64,000 bases of DNA, from assembly GCA_947494695.1 (NCBI GenBank), contig CANLWB010000002.1, positions 310,001 to 374,000 on the forward strand, given 5' to 3'. The notes beneath the pieces are model-generated. The model did not search any database. It was not told the DNA's origin and saw only the letters and a list, made by a program, of their open reading frames with translations. How positions within the stretch are numbered: position 1 is the stretch's first letter; every line of letters starts with the position of its first letter. Of this stretch, positions 54,208 through 62,896 are shown in pieces. A program made the position numbers and the translations under genes. The DNA comes from an uncultured Flavobacteriaceae bacterium. Its GTDB lineage: Bacteria; Bacteroidota; Bacteroidia; Flavobacteriales; Flavobacteriaceae.

Positions 54208-54828
54208 ATGTTTACAGAGAATCAAATACAAGAATTGAATGAGGCATTAAAAGATGCCGCACCATCAGAGATTATTAAGAAAGCTATAGACCTTAAAGGT
54301 AAGGCAGTAGTAACCACCAATTTTAGACCATATGAGGCTGCTATTTTACATGCCGTTAGTTCTGTTAAGTCGGATATTTCTGTGGTATGGTGTGATACAG
54401 GTTATAATACGCCTCAAACCTATAGGCATGCAAACGAGGTTATTGAAACTTTAAAGCTAAACATATCGCTTTATGTTCCTAAGCAAACCGCTTCTTATAG
54501 AGATGTAGTTATGGGGATTCCAAGTATTGATGCTCCCGAACACGCTTTGTTTACAGAACAAGTGAAGCTTGAGCCATTTAGAAGAGCTATGCAAGAGCAT
54601 GAGCCTAACATTTGGTTTACGAATTTACGTAAGGGACAAACAGCATTTAGAGATAGTATAGGTATTTTTAGTTTAAGTAAAGATGGTGTGTTAAAAGTGA
54701 GTCCATTTTATTTCTGGTCTGATGAAAAACTGGATACCTATTTAGAAGACAATAATTTACCAAATGAGTTTAAATATTTCGATCCAACTAAAGCTTTAGA
54801 GAATAGAGAATGCGGTTTACATGCTTAA
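54208..54828 (+). CDS. cysH: Phosphoadenosine/adenosine phosphosulfate reductase, thioredoxin-type
   Basis: The 206-residue cytoplasmic protein reduces activated sulfate to sulfite. The nucleotide loop region VVTTNFRPYEAAIL and VVWCDTGYNTPQTYRHA match the family, and the C terminus is RECGLHA with the catalytic Cys202. The extra cysteine pairs (CCxxRK and CxxC) that hold the Fe-S cluster of APS-specific reductases are absent, so by sequence it is of the PAPS-specific type. Yet no APS kinase (cysC) is in the operon or fused to CysN. Reductant is probably thioredoxin. Confidence 0.9.
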   Translation: MFTENQIQELNEALKDAAPSEIIKKAIDLKGKAVVTTNFRPYEAAILHAVSSVKSDISVVWCDTGYNTPQTYRHANEVIETLKLNISLYVPKQTASYRDVVMGIPSIDAPEHALFTEQVKLEPFRRAMQEHEPNIWFTNLRKGQTAFRDSIGIFSLSKDGVLKVSPFYFWSDEKLDTYLEDNNLPNEFKYFDPTKALENRECGLHA

Positions 54829-54942
54829 AGAAATAAGCAATCTAAAGTCGTGGTAAAGAGTTATAAAGAATAAAGAAAAATCAAAAACTTTTACTTCGCC
54901 CGGGTAAGAGTTCCTCTTTTGGGGACTAGGGGGCAAAACATT

Positions 54943-55848
54943 ATGAATAAAAACACATCACATATAAATTCGCTTGAAAACGAAGCAATTTACATCATGA
55001 GGGAAGTCGCTGCACAATTCGAAAAACCTGTGCTGTTATTCTCTGGAGGGAAAGATTCTATTACCCTGGTAAGGTTAGCTCAAAAAGCGTTCTACCCGGC
55101 AAAAATACCATTCCCATTAATGCATATAGATACGGGACACAATTTCCCGGAAACGATTGAATTTAGAGATCGTTTAGTTAAAGAATTGGGTCTGGAATTA
55201 ATCGTAAGAAACGTTCAGGATTCCATCGATCAGGGAAAAGTAAAAGAAGAATCTGGTAAATACGCAAGTAGAAATCAGTTACAAACAACCACCCTTTTGG
55301 ATGCTATTGAAGAATTTAAGTTCGATGCTTGTATTGGTGGTGCGCGTCGCGATGAAGAAAAAGCAAGAGCTAAGGAACGTATTTTTTCAGTACGTGATGA
55401 CTTTGGACAATGGGATGAAAAAAATCAGCGTCCGGAATTATTCGATATGCTAAATGGAGCAATTGAATTGGGCCAAAACGTTCGTGTATTCCCAATTTCG
55501 AACTGGACAGAATTAGATGTTTGGTCTTACATAGAAAAAGAAAATATAGAGATCCCTTCAATTTATTTTGCGCATACTAGAGCAACATTCTTGCGTGATG
55601 GATTAATCTGGTCTGCAGACGATGAAGTGGTTTACAGAGAAGAAGACGAGGAAGTTGTAGAGCGTATTGTTCGATTTAGAACCGTAGGAGATATGAGTTG
55701 TACAGCAGCGGTATTATCGGAAGCAGCAGATATTAAAACTGTAGTTCAGGAGATTAGAGAAAGTACGATTTCAGAGCGTGGTGCGCGTATTGACGATAAG
55801 CGTTCTGAAGCAGCCATGGAGAAACGCAAGCAGCAAGGGTACTTTTAG
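54943..55848 (+). CDS. cysD: Sulfate adenylyltransferase subunit 2
   Basis: The ~301-residue ATP-pyrophosphatase subunit makes APS from sulfate and ATP with CysN. The P-loop-like SGGKDSITLVRLA, MHIDTGHNFPETIEFRD, GGARRDEEKARAKERIFSVRD and the C-terminal RFRTVGDMSCTAAV are all typical. ATG 54943 (MNKNTSHINS) is preferred over the in-frame TTG at 54919 because a GGGGGC run lies just before the ATG and the added residues are not conserved-looking. A stretch at about 54897-54935 (GTTCCTC...GGGGACTAGGGGG) looks like a small intergenic palindromic element. cysN follows after 151 bases. Confidence 0.93.
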   Translation: MNKNTSHINSLENEAIYIMREVAAQFEKPVLLFSGGKDSITLVRLAQKAFYPAKIPFPLMHIDTGHNFPETIEFRDRLVKELGLELIVRNVQDSIDQGKVKEESGKYASRNQLQTTTLLDAIEEFKFDACIGGARRDEEKARAKERIFSVRDDFGQWDEKNQRPELFDMLNGAIELGQNVRVFPISNWTELDVWSYIEKENIEIPSIYFAHTRATFLRDGLIWSADDEVVYREEDEEVVERIVRFRTVGDMSCTAAVLSEAADIKTVVQEIRESTISERGARIDDKRSEAAMEKRKQQGYF

Positions 55849-55860
55849 TGCAAGGTATTT

Positions 55861-55906
55861 AGTACAAAGTATTAAGAATAAAGTATCAAGTACAAAGTAT
55901 TAAGAA
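55861..55906. repeat. Short direct repeat array between cysD and cysN
   Basis: The 18-mer AGTACAAAGTATTAAGAA occurs exactly at 55861-55878 and 55889-55906, with weaker copies continuing to about 55990. It shares AAGTATTAAG with the array before argH at 731-789. Confidence 0.7.
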
Positions 55907-55999
55907 CAAAGCGTTATAGAAGTTAAGTCAAAAATATTAAGAAGTATTAAAGTTAGAAAGTCTTAGTACGATCAACTTAATACTCAATACCAAAATAAA

Positions 56000-57247
56000 A
56001 TGGAAGTATTAAAAATTGCAACAGCAGGAAGTGTAGATGACGGAAAAAGTACATTGATTGGTCGTATTTTATACGATACAAAATCCATGACTACAGATAA
56101 GTTGGAGGCTATTGAAAAAACCAGTAAACAACGTGGTTACGATTATTTAGATTTTTCACTGGCAACAGATGGCTTGGTTGCAGAAAGAGAGCAAGGTATT
56201 ACTATTGATGTAGCACATATCTATTTTTCGACGGCAAATAAGAGCTATATTATTGCAGATACACCAGGTCATGTAGAATATACCAGAAACATGGTAACGG
56301 GGGCTTCAACATCGCAAGCATCTCTTATTCTTATTGATGCCAGAAAAGGTGTGATCGAGCAAACCAACCGTCATTTCTTTATAAACAACTTACTGCGCGT
56401 AAAAGATGTTGTAGTGGCTATAAACAAGATGGATTTGGTAGATTATTCAGAGGAGGTTTATAATAGAATTAAAGCCGATTTTGAAGATTTAATGAGTAAG
56501 AGAGATTATCAAGATCAAACCATAAGCTTTATTCCTGTGAGTGCTCTTAAAGGAGACAATGTAGTAAACAAGTCAGATAAAATGCCTTGGTACACAGGAG
56601 AGTCTATATTGGAACACCTAGAAAAGTTAGACAAATCAGACATATTTAATGTAGGAACACCACGTTTCCCGGTACAGTATGTTATTCGACCAAAAACAGA
56701 AGATTTTCATGACTATAGAGGGTATGCCGGTAAGGTTTATGGAGGTAATCTAAGTGTGGGTGATGATATTGTGGTGTTACCATCACAAACAAAATCTAAA
56801 ATAAAAGACATTTATTTCTACGATGAAAAATACGATACAGCTTCAAGACGGTCATCTGTAACCATTACGTTAGAAGATGATATTAATGTAAGTCGAGGAG
56901 ATATGATTGTTAAAGAAGGGGACTTACCAACTATAGAAAAGCAATTTACAGCTAATGTATGTTGGATGGACTCAAAACAATTAACTCCTGGAGCGAAGTA
57001 TGTCGTGCAACATGGTGTTAATAAAGTATTAGCGAAAGTAGATGCGATTCACCATAAAATTCATCCAGATTACTCTGGAATAGAAGATAATGTAAGTGGT
57101 TTGGGAATGAACGATATTGCCTCAGTAAGTTTCAAATTAAACAAACCTATGTTTTTCGATAAGTTTAAAAATCACCGTACTAACGGATCGTTTATTATCA
57201 TCGATTCGCAGTCAAACAGTACAGTGGGAGCAGGATTTATCCAATAA
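56000..57247 (+). CDS. cysN: Sulfate adenylyltransferase subunit 1 (GTPase)
   Basis: The 415-residue translation-factor-like GTPase has GSVDDGKSTLIGR (P loop), DTPGHVEYTRNMVTGAS (G3), NKMDLVD (G4) and a SALKGDNV segment (G5), followed by two beta-barrel domains. GTP hydrolysis drives APS formation by CysD. It ends without a CysC (APS kinase) extension, so it is the plain form and not the CysNC fusion. It is co-directional with cysD and followed by sulfite reductase after 55 bases. Confidence 0.95.
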   Translation: MEVLKIATAGSVDDGKSTLIGRILYDTKSMTTDKLEAIEKTSKQRGYDYLDFSLATDGLVAEREQGITIDVAHIYFSTANKSYIIADTPGHVEYTRNMVTGASTSQASLILIDARKGVIEQTNRHFFINNLLRVKDVVVAINKMDLVDYSEEVYNRIKADFEDLMSKRDYQDQTISFIPVSALKGDNVVNKSDKMPWYTGESILEHLEKLDKSDIFNVGTPRFPVQYVIRPKTEDFHDYRGYAGKVYGGNLSVGDDIVVLPSQTKSKIKDIYFYDEKYDTASRRSSVTITLEDDINVSRGDMIVKEGDLPTIEKQFTANVCWMDSKQLTPGAKYVVQHGVNKVLAKVDAIHHKIHPDYSGIEDNVSGLGMNDIASVSFKLNKPMFFDKFKNHRTNGSFIIIDSQSNSTVGAGFIQ

Positions 57248-57302
57248 ATAAGCTAAAAAGTTAGAAAGAAAAAACCTTTCGACATAAAACGTAAAAAAGA
57301 AA

Positions 57303-59411
57303 ATGCAAAGCTTTAGAACAGAAATAGAGAACCCGGTTGTTGAAAAAGATATTATTGAGTTAGCAAATAAAATTGAGCTATTTCACAACGGGAAAATTGA
57401 TGAAGAAAAATTTAGAAGTCTTCGTTTAGCCCGTGGTGTTTACGGACAACGTCAGGAAGGTGTACAAATGATTCGTATTAAGTTACCTTATGGAAAAGTG
57501 AAGAGTAACCAATTACGAAGAATTTCGGAAGTGTCTGATGAATATTCACGAGGACGTTTGCACATCACAACACGTCAGGATATTCAAATCCATTACGTAG
57601 ACCTAAACAGAACCCCAGAGCTTTGGGCAGAATTAGAGCGTGATGATGTAACATTACGTGAAGCCTGTGGAAACACAGTGAGAAATGTAACGGCAAGTGA
57701 AACAGCGGGTATCGATGTGAATGAACCTTTTGATGTATCACCGTATGCCGATGCTTTATTTCGCTTCTTCTTAAGAAACCCTATTTGTCAGGAAATGGGA
57801 CGTAAGTTTAAAGTGTCTTTTTCTGGAACAGATGAAGATACAGGCCTGTCGTATATGCATGATTTAGGTTTTATCGCAAAGGTTGAAAATGGTGTTCGCG
57901 GATTTAAAGTGATGATTGGTGGTGGACTAGGATCGCAACCACGTCATGCCGATGTGTTATACGACTTTTTAGAACCCGATAAAATTATTCCAGTAATGGA
58001 AGGTGTGTTAAGAGTATTCGATCGTCATGGTGAACGTAAAAGTCGCGCCAAAGCACGTATGAAATTCTTAATGAAAGATATTGGTTTAGATGCCTTTAAA
58101 GAACTGGTGGAAGCAGAGCAAAATGCTATCGAGTTAAAATCGGTACCAATTGATGCCGAGGCTTACCAGGTCTCTACACCGGTTGAAGTGACTTCGATTC
58201 CAGAAGTAGAGATTAAAGATAAGGACGCTTTCGAAATATGGAAATCAACGAACCTAATCCCTCAAAAGCAGGAAGGTTATGTCGCCATAGGAATTAAAGT
58301 GCTTTTAGGAGATTTCTATACCGATAAGGCCAGATTATTAGCCGATTTAGTAGAAAACTATGCAGCAGGAGAAATTAGATTGTCTCTGCGTCAAAATATT
58401 GTTATTCCATTTGTAAAAGAAGAACTTGTACCGTTTTTCTATACCCAATTGGAAGCCCTAGGATTTGTAGAAGCTGGATATAACAAAGCTGTAGATATTA
58501 CGGCATGTCCAGGAACAGATACTTGTAATTTGGGAATTGCTAGTAGTACAGGGATTTCAGATGAATTAGAGCGTGTCATAAAAGCAGAGTACCCACAGTA
58601 TTTAAAGAATGAAGATTTAGTTATTAAAATTAGTGGTTGTATGAATGCCTGCGGACAGCACAATATGGCAAACATTGGTTTTCAAGGAATGTCGGTTCGT
58701 ACTCCAGACAAACTGGTAGCGCCAGCCTTACAGGTTTTGTTAGGAGGTGGTAACCTTGGAGATGGTAGAGGCGTATTTGCAGATAAGGTAGTTAAAGTAC
58801 CAAGTCGAAGAGGACCTGAAGCTTTAAGAAGAATCTTAAACGATTACGAAGCGCATGCTAATGGGGCAAAATTTGTTGATTACTATAAAGAAAAAGGAGA
58901 GAAGTATTTTTACGATATCTTACAAGATTTACAAGATGTTAGTAATTTAACAGATCATGATTTTATAGATTGGGGTACCGAGGAGAAGTATGTAAAGGAA
59001 ATTGGTGTTGGAGAATGTGCCGGAGTGGTTATCGATTTAGTGGCAACACTATTCTTCGAAAGTGAAGATAAAATTAGAAACGCTATGGAATCTGCGAGCA
59101 ATGAGGTTTATTCCGGTGCTATTTACCACGCTTATAGCTCGATGGTGAATACGGCTAAAGCCTTATTAACGTCAGAAAATAAAAAAACCAATACACATGC
59201 GAGCATTATCAAACAGTTTGATGAATTGTTTGTTGAAAGTGGAAAAGTGACTTTAGACGAAACTTTTACCGATTTAGTGTACCAAATCAATAAATTAGCG
59301 CCATCAGAAACTTTTGCTTTAAAATATATTGAAAGTGCTAACGATTTTCTAAATAAAGTAAGAGCTTATAGAGAGTCAGAATTAAATGCAGTACAACAAA
59401 AAGTAGTGTAA
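57303..59411 (+). CDS. Siroheme sulfite/nitrite reductase with C-terminal extension
   Basis: The 702-residue protein reduces sulfite to sulfide (six electrons). It has the double NIR/SIR fold: RGVYGQRQEGVQMIRIKLPYG, RLHITTRQDIQIHYVDL and GNTVRNVTAS in the first half, and the Fe-S/siroheme ligands TACPGTDTCNLG (Cys402, Cys408) and SGCMNACGQHN (Cys446, Cys450). Residues from about 560 to 702 form an extra all-helical region (GAIYHAYSSMVNTAKALL) that looks like a HEPN-type domain. Operon context favours sulfite over nitrite. The electron donor is probably ferredoxin, served by the reductase at 60780. Confidence 0.9.
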   Translation: MQSFRTEIENPVVEKDIIELANKIELFHNGKIDEEKFRSLRLARGVYGQRQEGVQMIRIKLPYGKVKSNQLRRISEVSDEYSRGRLHITTRQDIQIHYVDLNRTPELWAELERDDVTLREACGNTVRNVTASETAGIDVNEPFDVSPYADALFRFFLRNPICQEMGRKFKVSFSGTDEDTGLSYMHDLGFIAKVENGVRGFKVMIGGGLGSQPRHADVLYDFLEPDKIIPVMEGVLRVFDRHGERKSRAKARMKFLMKDIGLDAFKELVEAEQNAIELKSVPIDAEAYQVSTPVEVTSIPEVEIKDKDAFEIWKSTNLIPQKQEGYVAIGIKVLLGDFYTDKARLLADLVENYAAGEIRLSLRQNIVIPFVKEELVPFFYTQLEALGFVEAGYNKAVDITACPGTDTCNLGIASSTGISDELERVIKAEYPQYLKNEDLVIKISGCMNACGQHNMANIGFQGMSVRTPDKLVAPALQVLLGGGNLGDGRGVFADKVVKVPSRRGPEALRRILNDYEAHANGAKFVDYYKEKGEKYFYDILQDLQDVSNLTDHDFIDWGTEEKYVKEIGVGECAGVVIDLVATLFFESEDKIRNAMESASNEVYSGAIYHAYSSMVNTAKALLTSENKKTNTHASIIKQFDELFVESGKVTLDETFTDLVYQINKLAPSETFALKYIESANDFLNKVRAYRESELNAVQQKVV

Positions 59412-59422
59412 AAGAATAAAAA

Positions 59423-60187
59423 ATGAGTTTGAAGATCCCGAAATTAACGGTTGTAGGAGCTGGTCCAGGCGATATAGATTTAATAACACTTAAAGCGATT
59501 AAAGCTATAGAATCTGCAGATGTTGTGTTGTACGATGCTCTTATAAACGAAGTACTACTTGAATACGCATCGAGTAGAGCAGAACTTATTTTTGTGGGAA
59601 AACGAAAAGGGTGTTATGCCTTTCAACAAGAACAAATAAACGAACTCATTGTTAGTAAGGCCAAAAGTTTTGGACATGTTGTACGATTAAAGGGCGGAGA
59701 TCCATTTGTTTTTGGTAGAGGTGCAGAAGAGATCGATTACGCTAGGCAGTTTGGATTGGAAACGCAGGTAGTACCGGGAATAACATCGGCTATTGCAGCA
59801 CCCGCTTATCAAGGTATTCCGTTAACTAAACGACATGTTTCAGAAAGCTTTTGGGTTATTACAGGAACGACTAAAAATCATCAGTTGTCGTTAGATGTAA
59901 CATTGGCCGCAAAATCAACAGCAACCATTGTGATTTTAATGGGAATGAGTAAGTTGGAAGAGATCGTTCGAATTTTTTCAGAGGAAAACAGGCAGGAAAC
60001 ACCTATTGCTATTGTTCAAAATGGAACCACGAGCAACGAAAAAGTAGGTATCGGTACTATGGAAACCATAAGGGATATTGTAGAGAGGAAAGGATTAGCA
60101 AATCCGGCTGTTATTGTCATTGGAGATGTTGTAAAAGAACGAGCAGTACTAACATCTATTTATAAAGAAGTTAATGCAATAGGTTAA
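59423..60187 (+). CDS. cobA: Uroporphyrinogen-III C-methyltransferase
   Basis: The 254-residue SAM-dependent enzyme methylates uroporphyrinogen III twice to precorrin-2, the first step to siroheme. It has VVGAGPGDIDLITLKAIKAI, DVVLYDALI, VRLKGGDPFVFGRGAEE, VPGITSAIAAPAYQGIPLTKR and GTMETI near the end, the standard SUMT motifs. It is not fused to CysG functions. It follows the sulfite reductase gene by 11 bases, so cofactor and apoenzyme are made together. Confidence 0.95.
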   Translation: MSLKIPKLTVVGAGPGDIDLITLKAIKAIESADVVLYDALINEVLLEYASSRAELIFVGKRKGCYAFQQEQINELIVSKAKSFGHVVRLKGGDPFVFGRGAEEIDYARQFGLETQVVPGITSAIAAPAYQGIPLTKRHVSESFWVITGTTKNHQLSLDVTLAAKSTATIVILMGMSKLEEIVRIFSEENRQETPIAIVQNGTTSNEKVGIGTMETIRDIVERKGLANPAVIVIGDVVKERAVLTSIYKEVNAIG

Positions 60188-60193
60188 ATAAAG

Positions 60194-60778
60194 ATGGAAA
60201 GAAATAATTTATATCCTATTTTTTTGAAACCTGAAAACTTAAATGTTCTTATTGTAGGTGGTGGTTTTGTTGCCGAAGAAAAGTTAACGTTTTTGCTAAA
60301 GTCCAGCCCAGATGCCCGAGTTGTTATGGTAGCTCCCCTGTTTAGGGAAGGAACTCTAGAGTTAGCAAAAAAAGGAGATGTTACATTAATAAAATCAACA
60401 TATAAAAAAAGTCATTTAAAAGGAAAGCATATCGTAATAGCAACGACTGATGTGCCTGAGATAAATGAAAAAATTTATAAGCATTGTCGCAAGAGAAGTA
60501 TTTTGGTTAATGTCGCAGATAACCCACCATATTGCGATTTTTATATGGGAGGTATCGTTACAAAAGGCCATGTTAAGGTTGCGATTTCAACCAATGGAAA
60601 ATCACCTACAATGGCAAAAAGGTTGAGACAGTTTTTTGAGGACGTGATTCCAGAAGATATAAACGATCTTGTTGAAAATTTAAATGAATATAGAAAATCA
60701 ATACAGGGTGATTTCGAAGAAAAAGTGGAAACACTTAATGAATTCACCAAAGGAATAATTGCAAAAAAAGAATCGTAA
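60194..60778 (+). CDS. Precorrin-2 dehydrogenase/siroheme synthase N-terminal type
   Basis: The 194-residue protein resembles Met8p and the CysG N-terminal half, which oxidise precorrin-2 with NAD and insert iron to form siroheme. The NAD-binding glycines are in LNVLIVGGGFVAEEKL. IVIATTDVPEINEKIYKHC and NVADNPPYCDFYMGGIV follow, then KVAISTNGKSPTMAKRLRQFFE with the active-site region. It starts 6 bases after cobA and its stop is immediately followed by the next start, supporting operon transcription. Confidence 0.92.
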   Translation: MERNNLYPIFLKPENLNVLIVGGGFVAEEKLTFLLKSSPDARVVMVAPLFREGTLELAKKGDVTLIKSTYKKSHLKGKHIVIATTDVPEINEKIYKHCRKRSILVNVADNPPYCDFYMGGIVTKGHVKVAISTNGKSPTMAKRLRQFFEDVIPEDINDLVENLNEYRKSIQGDFEEKVETLNEFTKGIIAKKES

Positions 60779-60779
60779 G

Positions 60780-61832
60780 ATGATTAAAACAGATATACTA
60801 ATAATAGGCGCAGGTCCTACAGGATTATTTACAGTTTTTGAAGCAGGTTTATTAAAACTTAAATGTCATTTAATAGATGCATTGCCTCAGCCTGGCGGAC
60901 AATGCTCGGAGATTTATCCTAAAAAACCTATATACGATATTCCGGGATTTCCTGAGATTTTAGCAGGAGATTTAACTAAAAATTTATTGGAACAAGGTAA
61001 GCAATTCGAACCGGGATTCACACTTGGAGAACGTGCTGAAACTATAGAAAAGCAAGACGATGGATCCTTTATAGTAACGACCAATAAAGGGACCCAACAC
61101 CAGGCTCCGATTGTGGCTATTGCAGGAGGGCTAGGGTCTTTCGAGCCAAGAAAACCAGCCATCGAAGGGATTGCCGGCTACGAGGATAAAGGTGTTGAGT
61201 ATATCATTAAAGATCCTGAGATTTACAGAGACAAAAAAGTAGTTATTTCTGGAGGAGGAGATTCTGCATTAGATTGGAGTATCTTTTTGGCAGATGTAGC
61301 AAAAGAAGTGACCTTAATTCATAGAAGAAATGAATTTAGAGGCGCTTTAGATTCAGTAGAAAAAGTTAGAGAATTAACGCTTCTAAACAAGATAAACTTA
61401 ATTACACCGGCCGAAGTTAAAGAACTTCACGGTGATGGAAAAATAGAAGCAGTGACCGTTGCAAAAGAGGGAGAATCAACGCGAATTGAAACAGATCACT
61501 TTATACCCTTATTTGGTCTATCCCCTAAATTAGGTCCTATTGCAAATTGGGGATTAGAGATAGAAAAGAACGCCATAAAAGTAGATAATTCATTAAACTA
61601 TCAAACAAACATCCCTGGTATTTTTGCTATTGGAGATGTGAATACCTACCCGGAAAAACTAAAATTGATTTTATGTGGTTTCCATGAAGCAACATTAATG
61701 TGTCAGGCAGCCTATAGAATCATTAATCCAGGTAAAAAATATGTGTTGAAATATACAACAGTAAGTGGTATTGATGGTTTCGATGGAACTCGAAAAGAAG
61801 CTCCAAAAGCGGTTGTTCAATCTATTAATTAA
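60780..61832 (+). CDS. Thioredoxin reductase-like ferredoxin-NADP reductase
   Basis: The 350-residue flavoprotein has an FAD motif DILIIGAGPTGLFTVFEAG, a second dinucleotide motif KVVISGGGDSALDWSIFL with HRRNEFRG for NADPH phosphate binding, and the FAD C-terminal motif IFAIGDVNTYPEKLKLILCGFHEA. It lacks the redox CxxC of thioredoxin reductase, which marks the YumC-type ferredoxin-NADP reductases. It would supply ferredoxin electrons to the sulfite reductase, replacing a CysJ flavoprotein (inference). ATG 60780 is chosen; the in-frame TTG at 60759 lies inside the preceding gene. Confidence 0.9.
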   Translation: MIKTDILIIGAGPTGLFTVFEAGLLKLKCHLIDALPQPGGQCSEIYPKKPIYDIPGFPEILAGDLTKNLLEQGKQFEPGFTLGERAETIEKQDDGSFIVTTNKGTQHQAPIVAIAGGLGSFEPRKPAIEGIAGYEDKGVEYIIKDPEIYRDKKVVISGGGDSALDWSIFLADVAKEVTLIHRRNEFRGALDSVEKVRELTLLNKINLITPAEVKELHGDGKIEAVTVAKEGESTRIETDHFIPLFGLSPKLGPIANWGLEIEKNAIKVDNSLNYQTNIPGIFAIGDVNTYPEKLKLILCGFHEATLMCQAAYRIINPGKKYVLKYTTVSGIDGFDGTRKEAPKAVVQSIN

Positions 61833-61840
61833 GATTTTTT

Positions 61841-62127
61841 GTGTACGGATATGTAATGATTGAGTTTGAAGTTTTTGATAAAACAACTCTTGAAGCATAT
61901 AAAAAACGTGCACCTAATACAATCAAAGCTTTTAATGGAAACGCATTGTTCGAGGAGGACAAAAAATAACTCTGGAAGGTTACTGGAATCCGGAACGGTT
62001 GGTTATGGTATAATTTCCAACATTAGACTGGATGAAGGCATGGTACAATTCAGAAGTTTATAGAGAGGTTAGTGTATATGGAAATAAAGCGGCTAAAACA
62101 AGAATGATACTTGTTGAAGGCGTTTGA
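61841..62127 (+). pseudogene. DUF1330-family pseudogene, frameshifted and interrupted
   Basis: Reading from GTG 61841 gives VYGYVMIEFEVFDKTTLEAY and continues KKRAPNTIKAFNG. After about residue 36 the homology moves to the -1 frame: RIVRGGQKITLEGYWNPERL, then a TAA stop (VMV*FPTLD), then MKAWYNSEVYREVSVYGNKA and the end MILVEGV. The pattern matches the ~95-residue DUF1330 dimeric alpha-beta barrel. Total length (287 bases) is one short of 96 codons, so a single-base deletion near GGAAACGC plus one nonsense change explains it. It interrupts an otherwise tight cys operon. Confidence 0.82.
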
Positions 62128-62155
62128 AATAGAAAACATTATAGAAGTTTAGTCC

Positions 62156-62896
62156 ATGAGAAGTTATAACGTTTGTTTAAAAGACACGGTTAAAACATTT
62201 ACAAAAAGGCTGTTTTATTCGCTATTCGATTGCGAGCAGGAAGAAGAACATGGTGCATATCTAGAGAAAACATGCCTTAAAATATTTTCAACATTAAAGA
62301 TTGAACATGGTGAAAACATATGGAAACACTTTAAAGAAGCACTTCCCGAAATAAGGAGGCAGCTAGATTTAGATGCCATTGCTTTTGAAAATAATGATCC
62401 CGCGTCTCATAGTTTAGAAGAAATTTATTTGGCCTATCCAGGGTTTCATGCCATCTCCATTTATAGGTTGAGTCATGCGTTGTATAAAATGAATGTTCCC
62501 ATCCTTCCCAGGATGATGAGTGAATATATTCACGGAATTACTGGAATAGATATACATCCTGGAGCGACTATTGGCGAATCATTTTATATAGATCACGGTA
62601 CTGGGATTGTTATAGGAGAGTCTTCTGTTATTGGTGAGCAAGTTAAAATATATCAAGGGGTTACCTTAGGAGGAATTCAAGTGGCTAAAAGTCTGGCTTC
62701 CACCAAAAGGCACCCAACGATTGAAGATCATGTATGCATTTATGCGAATGCTACGATTTTAGGAGGTGATATTGTAATAGGAGCTCATAGTATTATTGGA
62801 GCCAATGTATGGATTACACAATCGGTACCTGAAAATTCCTTAGTAACCTATCAAACAGAAATTAAAATAAAACCCAAAAAAAATGGCTTACGATAA
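62156..62896 (+). CDS. cysE: Serine O-acetyltransferase
   Basis: The 246-residue cytoplasmic enzyme acetylates serine to O-acetylserine, the carbon acceptor for sulfide. The N-terminal helical part (to about residue 110, with AYPGFHAISIYRLSHALY) precedes a left-handed beta helix of hexapeptide repeats. Motifs are GIDIHPGATIGESFYIDHGTGIVIGE with the catalytic His-Asp region and VKIYQGVTLGG. Its stop overlaps the start of the cysteine synthase gene by 14 bases, consistent with coordinated synthesis of the two enzymes. Confidence 0.92.
   Translation: MRSYNVCLKDTVKTFTKRLFYSLFDCEQEEEHGAYLEKTCLKIFSTLKIEHGENIWKHFKEALPEIRRQLDLDAIAFENNDPASHSLEEIYLAYPGFHAISIYRLSHALYKMNVPILPRMMSEYIHGITGIDIHPGATIGESFYIDHGTGIVIGESSVIGEQVKIYQGVTLGGIQVAKSLASTKRHPTIEDHVCIYANATILGGDIVIGAHSIIGANVWITQSVPENSLVTYQTEIKIKPKKNGLR

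Noticed and set aside
54897-54935. RNA thermometer or translational switch before cysD
   Set aside because: The hairpin is weak, and the sequence resembles a common intergenic element; nothing indicates sequestration of the start codon.
61860-62063. Plus-strand frame of 67 codons after the ferredoxin reductase
   Set aside because: It is out of frame with both parts of the DUF1330 homology at 61841-62127 and starts with TTG; the pseudogene explains the region.
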